Positions 6,683 through 10,812 of a stretch of 10,812 nt of DNA are shown here, in pieces. Location of the stretch: positions 1 to 10,812 of the forward strand of contig CALEPT010000149.1 in assembly GCA_937910385.1 (NCBI GenBank), written 5' to 3'. The notes below the pieces were generated by a model. It did no database searches. It was not told where the DNA came from and saw only the letters and a program-made list of their open reading frames with translations. This DNA comes from an uncultured Ruminococcus sp. (GTDB lineage Bacteria > Bacillota > Clostridia > Oscillospirales > Ruminococcaceae). The position numbers and the translations under genes were made by a program. The first letter of the stretch is position 1; each line of letters begins with the position of its first letter.

Positions 6683-8161
6683 ATGAGCAGTTTAGGTAAT
6701 TTCGTAAAGAGATTACGGGATATTATGAGAAACGACGCAGGTATCAACGGTGATGCTCAGCGTATCGAGCAGATAGCATGGCTGCTGTTTCTCAAGGTAT
6801 ATGACACCAAGGAAGAGGACTGGGAGTTCGATGATGACAGCTATGAGTCTATCATTCCTGAGGAGTGCCGCTGGAGAAACTGGGCTGTAGATGATGGCAA
6901 GGGCACAGCAATTACAGGTGATGACTTGCTTGATTTCGTCAATAACAAGCTGTTTCCTACACTGAAAGGCATACAAGTTTCCAAGACTACGCCTATCAAC
7001 AAGGCTATCGTCAAGACCACATTTGAGGACACCAATAACTACATGAAGGACGGTGTTCTGCTCCGACAGGTAGTCAATGTCATTGATGAGCTTGACCTCA
7101 CCAATTATGAGTAAAGCCACGCATTTGGCGATATTTATGAGTCTATCCTGAAAGAATTGCAGAGCGCAGGCTCGGCTGGTGAATTTTATACGCCCCGTGC
7201 TGTGACCGATTTCATGGCTCAGATGATACGCCCTGTGATCGGTGAGAAAATGGCGGACTTTGCCTGCGGTACGGGCGGATTTATCATCAGTTGGCTCAAA
7301 GCCCTTGAATCGCAGAAAAAGACCGTTGAGGACAGAGTTGCGTTCGATACCTCGGTTTACGGTATAGAGAAGAAGCAGTTTCCGTATATGCTGTGCGTGA
7401 CTAATCTGCTCCTGCATGATATTGATACTCCCCGTATCTATCACGATAACTCCCTGCTGAAAGACGTCCTGGACTATACTGAGGACGATCAGTTTGACGT
7501 AGTGCTGATGAATCCCCCATACGGCGGCAGCGAGAAAACGGAAGTCAAGAATCATTTTCCGTCCGATCTCGCAAGCAGTGAAACGGCTGATCTGTTTATG
7601 TCGGTCATTATGTACCGTCTGAAGCAGAACGGCAGAGCTGCGGTCATTCTTCCTGATGGATTTCTGTTCGGAACGGATAATGCTAAGGTCGCTATCAAGA
7701 AGAAGCTCCTGAGCGAATATAATCTACATACAGTCATTCGTATGCCGCACAGCGTTTTTGCTCCATACACCTCTATCACTACCAATATCCTATTCTTTGA
7801 CAGGACTGGCTCAACTAAGGAAACATGGTTTTATCGTCTGGATATGCCGGACGGATACAAGAACTTCTCAAAAACCAAGCCCATGAAAGTGGAGCACTTC
7901 GCACCGGCAATAGAATGGTGGAATGACCGTAAGGAAATTAGCGAAGATGGTTTCGATAAGGCAAAGAAATATACCGTACAGGAACTTGCTGACAGGAACT
8001 ATAATATTGACCTTTGCGGATATCCTCATGAGGAAGAGGAAATACTGCCACCCAAGGAACTGATACAGCAATATCAGGAGAAAAGGGCGAGTCTTAATGC
8101 TGACATTGACCGAATCCTTGCTGAAATAACAAATATCCTCGGTATAAATGTCGAGGAATAG
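6683..8161 (+). pseudogene. hsdM: Type I DNA methyltransferase M subunit, interrupted by an in-frame TAA
   Basis: The frame encodes a normal-length (about 490 codons) N6-adenine methyltransferase subunit, which modifies the site chosen by HsdS using S-adenosylmethionine. Codons 1-143 are the helical HsdM N-terminal domain. Codon 144 (7112-7114) is TAA. The same frame then continues as SHAFGDIYESILKELQ and GEFYTPRAVTDF, with SAM motif I DFACGTGGF (192-200), catalytic NPPYGG (277-282) and a normal C-terminus ending at TAG 8159-8161. Nothing but one codon separates the halves, so a single nonsense change (for example from CAA, GAA or AAA) or a base-call error explains it. The RBS AAGGTGG (6668-6674) is good. 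I see no strong RBS for a restart; the first in-frame options are TTG 7157 and ATG 7213. The N-terminal piece lacks the catalytic domain. Confidence 0.92.
7112..7114 (+). other. Premature TAA stop within hsdM
   Basis: The frame before (ending LDLTNYE) and after (starting SHAFGDIYE) is the same. Together they form the continuous HsdM sequence expected at the join of the N-terminal and catalytic domains, so this is a nonsense codon rather than a frameshift. The third position is A, so CAA, GAA and AAA are each one change away. Confidence 0.9.
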
Positions 8162-8167
8162 AAAGGG
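8162..8167 (+). promoter_or_regulatory. RBS for the TTG start of the AlbA_2/ATPase gene
   Basis: AAAGGG begins right after the hsdM stop and lies 9 bases before TTG 8177. The nearby ATG at 8172 is in another frame and hits TGA after two codons, so TTG 8177 is the best start. The conserved N-terminal block then begins within the first 20 residues, as expected for the family. Confidence 0.55.
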
Positions 8168-8176
8168 CTTGATGCA

Positions 8177-9769
8177 TTGATACCTTTAAAACTGGAAACA
8201 CTGCTTGAAGGAAAAGTGGTGGAAGCAAACAGAGTTGAATATAAGGAAGGCTGGAACCCGCAGGAGGTTGTTCAGGCACTCTGCGCCTATGCAAATGATT
8301 ATGAGAATGTAAACGGCGGTTACCTTGTCGTAGGAATAAAAGCGGAGGATGGGATCCCCACACTACCACCTGTCGGCATACCCAAGAACAGAGTGGATGA
8401 TATTCAAAAGGAACTTTTTGAATACTGTAATAAGATCGAGCCAAGGTATATACCGAATTTTGAAATTGTTAATTATCCCGATAAAGATACATATCTCCTG
8501 TATATGAAGTGTTCCGCTGGGGATACGGGTCCGTATCGTGCGCCGGAGACGGTCTATCTTAGTGATGAGGATCAGGGAAAAAAGGGTAAGAAGAAGCCGA
8601 ATGTCTATAAGTACTGGATCAGAGTAGGTTCAGTTACTACATCTGCCAAGCAGGAAGAGATATCCGAGCTTTTTGAAAAGTTCAATGCTGTACCGTTTGA
8701 TGACAGGGTTAATCGCAGAGCTGACATCAGTGTGATCCGAAGGGGATATCTGGAGGATTTCCTTCGTGAGAGCAATAGTTCTCTTGTTAATCAGATAAAC
8801 GAGAGATCAATGGAAGATCTGCTGGTTTCTCTTGAGGTTGCAAATGAAACGGACACCGGTGTAGAGCTTCGGAACATAGCACTAATGATGTTTGCCGAGC
8901 ATCCTGAGCAGTATATTCCGGAAACGCAGATCAATCTCATCCATTTTAAGTCTGAGGAAGCCGAAGCAGGAAACGACTTTGAGGAGAAGGTTTTCACCGG
9001 ACCGATATGGAAGCAGATAAGAGATGTGCTTTCTTATATAGAAACCAATGTTATTGTCTCCAAGACGGTAAAAATAGAGGGTCAGGCAGAGTCGGTAAGC
9101 TTTTATAACTATCCATATAATGCTCTTGAAGAGGCTGTAGTGAACGCTGTTTTTCACAAGACATATCGGAATGGGGAGCCGGTTGAGATCAGGATATATG
9201 TTGACAGTATCGTGATCATCAATTATCCCGGACCACCTTCCTATATAAGCATGGATAAATTCGTTTCCGGAAAAGCAAGACCACGTAAATACAGGAATCG
9301 TCGAATCGGAGAGTTTTTTAAGGAAATTGATCTTTCTGAGAAGGCTGCTACCGGGATATCAAAGATACTGAGCGAATTAAAGAGAAACGGTTCCCCGAAA
9401 CCTGAATTTGAAACAGATGAGAGCAGGGCGTACCTCGAAACCACTATCAGGATGCATGAGGGTTTTGGAATGTCTGATAAAAATGGCGTAAATTCAGGAG
9501 AAGGATTGGATTCGACCACTGCAATGTCCGATAAAATGTCCGATAAAATGTCCGATAAAATGTCTGAACAGGAGCAGAAACGGATCAAAATAATAATTGA
9601 AAATATGACAGAAAATGGAATATCCAGTAAGGAAGCAGCAGATATTCTTGGCGTAGAACAAAAGACAGCAAACAGATTGTTATCCAAGGCTGTTACTAAC
9701 GGAATCCTTGAAGGAATCGGTGGGAACAGGAATAGAAGATATATTATATCTGACTTTAAGAGAGGCTAA
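8177..9769 (+). CDS. AlbA_2 DNA-binding / GHKL-like ATPase / winged-helix protein in the hsd operon
   Basis: The 530-residue protein has three parts. Residues about 15-150 are an AlbA_2 (Schlafen AAA_4-type) putative nucleic-acid-binding domain, with VEYKEGWNP (20-28) and NVNGGYLVVGI. Residues about 305-425 resemble HATPase_c_4 of the GHKL fold, with EEAVVNAVFHK (318-328, the E..N helix that holds Mg-ATP) and later RRIGEFFKEIDLSEKAATGI. Residues about 465-530 are a winged helix-turn-helix (ISSKEAADILGVEQKTANRLL). Between the last two lies a linker with repeated MSDK. Proteins of this build are often annotated as transcriptional regulators or ATP-binding proteins and recur beside hsd genes. 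Their biochemical role is unsettled. Its place between hsdM and hsdS in one transcript suggests regulation of, or a physical link to, the restriction complex (inference). All domains look intact. The start is TTG. Confidence 0.88.
   Translation: MIPLKLETLLEGKVVEANRVEYKEGWNPQEVVQALCAYANDYENVNGGYLVVGIKAEDGIPTLPPVGIPKNRVDDIQKELFEYCNKIEPRYIPNFEIVNYPDKDTYLLYMKCSAGDTGPYRAPETVYLSDEDQGKKGKKKPNVYKYWIRVGSVTTSAKQEEISELFEKFNAVPFDDRVNRRADISVIRRGYLEDFLRESNSSLVNQINERSMEDLLVSLEVANETDTGVELRNIALMMFAEHPEQYIPETQINLIHFKSEEAEAGNDFEEKVFTGPIWKQIRDVLSYIETNVIVSKTVKIEGQAESVSFYNYPYNALEEAVVNAVFHKTYRNGEPVEIRIYVDSIVIINYPGPPSYISMDKFVSGKARPRKYRNRRIGEFFKEIDLSEKAATGISKILSELKRNGSPKPEFETDESRAYLETTIRMHEGFGMSDKNGVNSGEGLDSTTAMSDKMSDKMSDKMSEQEQKRIKIIIENMTENGISSKEAADILGVEQKTANRLLSKAVTNGILEGIGGNRNRRYIISDFKRG
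9524..9571 (+). repeat. 12-bp in-frame tandem repeat encoding MSDK
   Basis: ATGTCCGATAAA occurs three times in perfect tandem (9524-9535, 9536-9547, 9548-9559), followed by a decayed copy ATGTCTGAACAG (9560-9571). A separate near-copy, ATGTCTGATAAA, lies at 9470-9481. The unit is four codons, so slippage would change linker length between the ATPase and winged-helix domains without breaking the frame. Confidence 0.9.
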
Positions 9770-9770
9770 T

Positions 9771-10812
9771 ATGACAGCACAACAATTAAAAAATTCAATA
9801 TTGCAGATGGCTGTGCAGGGAAAGCTTGTACCACAAGACCCGAACGACGAGCCGGCAAGTGTACTGTTAAAGCGTATCCGTGCAGAGAAGGAGAAGCTTA
9901 TAAAAGAGGGAAAAATCAAGAAGGAGAAGAACCCTTCTGTTATTTTCCGTGGTGAAGATAATTTGCCTTATGAGAAGGTCGGCAAAAATGAGCCGGTATG
10001 TATAGCGGATGAAGTACCTTTTGAGATACCGGAGAGTTGGGAGTGGGTGAGACTAAAAAACCTTGCTTCGGTTCTCGGTGGGAAGAGGATTCCTGCGGGA
10101 AGAAAACTCACCACTGCTAATACAGGGCACATATACATTCGAGTATCCGATATGAAAAATGGTAGTGTTTTGACCGATGGATTATTATATGTTCCCAATG
10201 ATATCTTCCCCTCAATATCAAGATATATCATCAATAAGGAGGATTTATATATTACTGTTGCTGGCACGATAGGTGCAGTTGGAAAAATCCCTCAGGAGCT
10301 TGATGGTGCAAATCTTACGGAAAATGCTGATAGACTTGTTTTTTCATTCATAGACCAGGATTGGTTTATGCAATGCCTGTCATCCGGTCTTGTTCAAAAT
10401 CAGATTGCCGATGCAACTACCAAGGTTGGACAGCCGAAGCTAGCAATTAAGCGCATAGAAGAGCTGCTAATAGCCCTTCCGCCATATGATGAACAAAAGC
10501 GTATCGTTGACAAGATAAGGGAACTTGATCCCGAAATAAAAATGTATGGGACAAAGGAGGATGCAGTTGCTTCTCTAAACTATGAGTTTCCAAATAAATT
10601 GAGAAAATCTGTATTACAACAGGCGGTTATGGGAAAGCTTGTTCCACAAGATAAAAATGACGAGCCGGCAAGCGTACTTCTTGACCGTATCCGTGCTGAA
10701 AAAAAAGCTCTGATTAAAGCCGGGAAGTTAAATAAAGACAAGCATGAGAGCATCATCTATCGTAGGGATAATTCTCATTACGAGAAGTTGGACGGTGTGG
10801 AGCGGTGTATAG
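9771..10812 (+). CDS. hsdS: Type I restriction specificity subunit, truncated by the window end
   Basis: HsdS recognises the two halves of the target sequence and bridges two HsdM and two HsdR subunits. The frame is open for 347 codons from ATG 9771 (RBS AGAGG at 9761-9765, one base after the previous stop) to the last base. It begins with an HsdS N-terminal conserved region (LKNSILQMAVQGKLVPQD). The first target-recognition domain starts near residue 83 (EIPESWEWVRL) and includes the typical VAGTIGAVGKI and NADRLVF. It ends with LPPYDEQKRIVDKIREL, the start of the coiled-coil spacer. A second copy of the conserved region begins at residue 280 and leads into the second half, which lies outside the window. 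No stop or frameshift is seen. The sequence specificity cannot be read from sequence alone. Confidence 0.93.
   Translation, partial: MTAQQLKNSILQMAVQGKLVPQDPNDEPASVLLKRIRAEKEKLIKEGKIKKEKNPSVIFRGEDNLPYEKVGKNEPVCIADEVPFEIPESWEWVRLKNLASVLGGKRIPAGRKLTTANTGHIYIRVSDMKNGSVLTDGLLYVPNDIFPSISRYIINKEDLYITVAGTIGAVGKIPQELDGANLTENADRLVFSFIDQDWFMQCLSSGLVQNQIADATTKVGQPKLAIKRIEELLIALPPYDEQKRIVDKIRELDPEIKMYGTKEDAVASLNYEFPNKLRKSVLQQAVMGKLVPQDKNDEPASVLLDRIRAEKKALIKAGKLNKDKHESIIYRRDNSHYEKLDGVERCI
9795..10004 (+). repeat. First copy of the hsdS conserved-region repeat
   Basis: Residues 9-78 of HsdS (SILQMAVQGKLVPQD through VCI) are repeated at residues 280-347, offset by 813 bases. Exact blocks shared at DNA level include GGGAAAGCTTGT and ACGAGCCGGCAAG. 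This copy precedes target-recognition domain 1. Confidence 0.85.
10608..10811 (+). repeat. Second copy of the hsdS conserved-region repeat, cut by the window end
   Basis: SVLQQAVMGKLVPQD through YEKLDGVERCI matches the copy starting at 9795 and would precede target-recognition domain 2. The two copies could recombine and swap or delete recognition domains. Confidence 0.85.

Noticed and set aside
7112..7114. TAA read as a sense codon (alternative genetic code or programmed readthrough), since hsdR, hsdM and the next gene all share one frame
   Set aside because: The other genes end normally at TAA, TGA or TAG with good RBSs before the next start, and no bacterium with reassigned TAA is known to me. 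Nonsense mutation or sequence error is simpler.
6713..7555. Long minus-strand open frame opposite hsdM
   Set aside because: It lies entirely within the hsdM region in antisense, shows no recognisable domain, and is explained by codon bias of the + strand gene.
7157..8161. Independent second methyltransferase gene starting at TTG 7157
   Set aside because: It has the same frame and continuous homology with the part before the TAA, and lacks a convincing RBS. It is the 3' part of hsdM.

Overview
The window joins two kinds of DNA. Bases 1 to about 1736 are very AT-rich (roughly three quarters A+T by eye). They carry one minus-strand gene that reads as a strongly degenerated eukaryotic-type (GSH2/GSS) glutathione synthetase with a Glu/Lys-rich C-terminal tail. 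The gene is cut off at its 5' end. From about 1737 onward the DNA is bacterial: roughly 40-45 % G+C in most genes, GGAGG-type ribosome binding sites, a consensus -35/-10 promoter, overlapping or tightly packed genes and a type I restriction-modification locus. Its style fits a gut or rumen Bacillota such as Ruminococcus or Lachnospiraceae (inference). The AT-rich part fits an AT-rich eukaryote; an anaerobic gut fungus would suit both habitat and composition, but this is a guess. The eukaryotic gene loses its N-terminus just where a bacterial RBS begins, so a chimeric contig is the simplest explanation. Genuine transfer is the alternative.

Layout of the bacterial part, all on the + strand. (1) 1751-3499 is a DUF262/DUF1524 (GmrSD/SspE-like) putative nuclease. 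It is followed at once by 3508-4011, a small helical HEPN-like protein of unknown function. (2) 4012-4348 is intergenic. It holds a long imperfect hairpin, a probable terminator, an AT-rich repeat pair and a textbook promoter (TTGACT, 17 bp, TGATATAAT). (3) 4349-6679 is hsdR, EcoEI-like. (4) 6683-8161 is hsdM, interrupted by one in-frame TAA at 7112-7114. (5) 8177-9769 is a TTG-started protein with an AlbA_2-type DNA-binding domain, a GHKL-like ATPase domain and a C-terminal winged helix, inserted between hsdM and hsdS. (6) 9771 to the window end is hsdS, containing the first target-recognition domain and the start of the second half.

Together the bacterial genes look like a compact anti-phage locus. 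A DUF262 nuclease with a HEPN-like partner sits upstream of a separately promoted hsdR-hsdM-regulator-hsdS operon. The nonsense codon in hsdM should silence both modification and HsdMS-dependent cleavage unless it is read through, rescued in trans, or a sequencing error. The upstream nuclease module appears intact. The observations most worth a second look are the glutathione-synthetase pseudoenzyme, the eukaryote/bacterium junction, the hsdM stop and the AlbA_2/ATPase/wHTH protein with its in-frame 12-bp tandem repeat.
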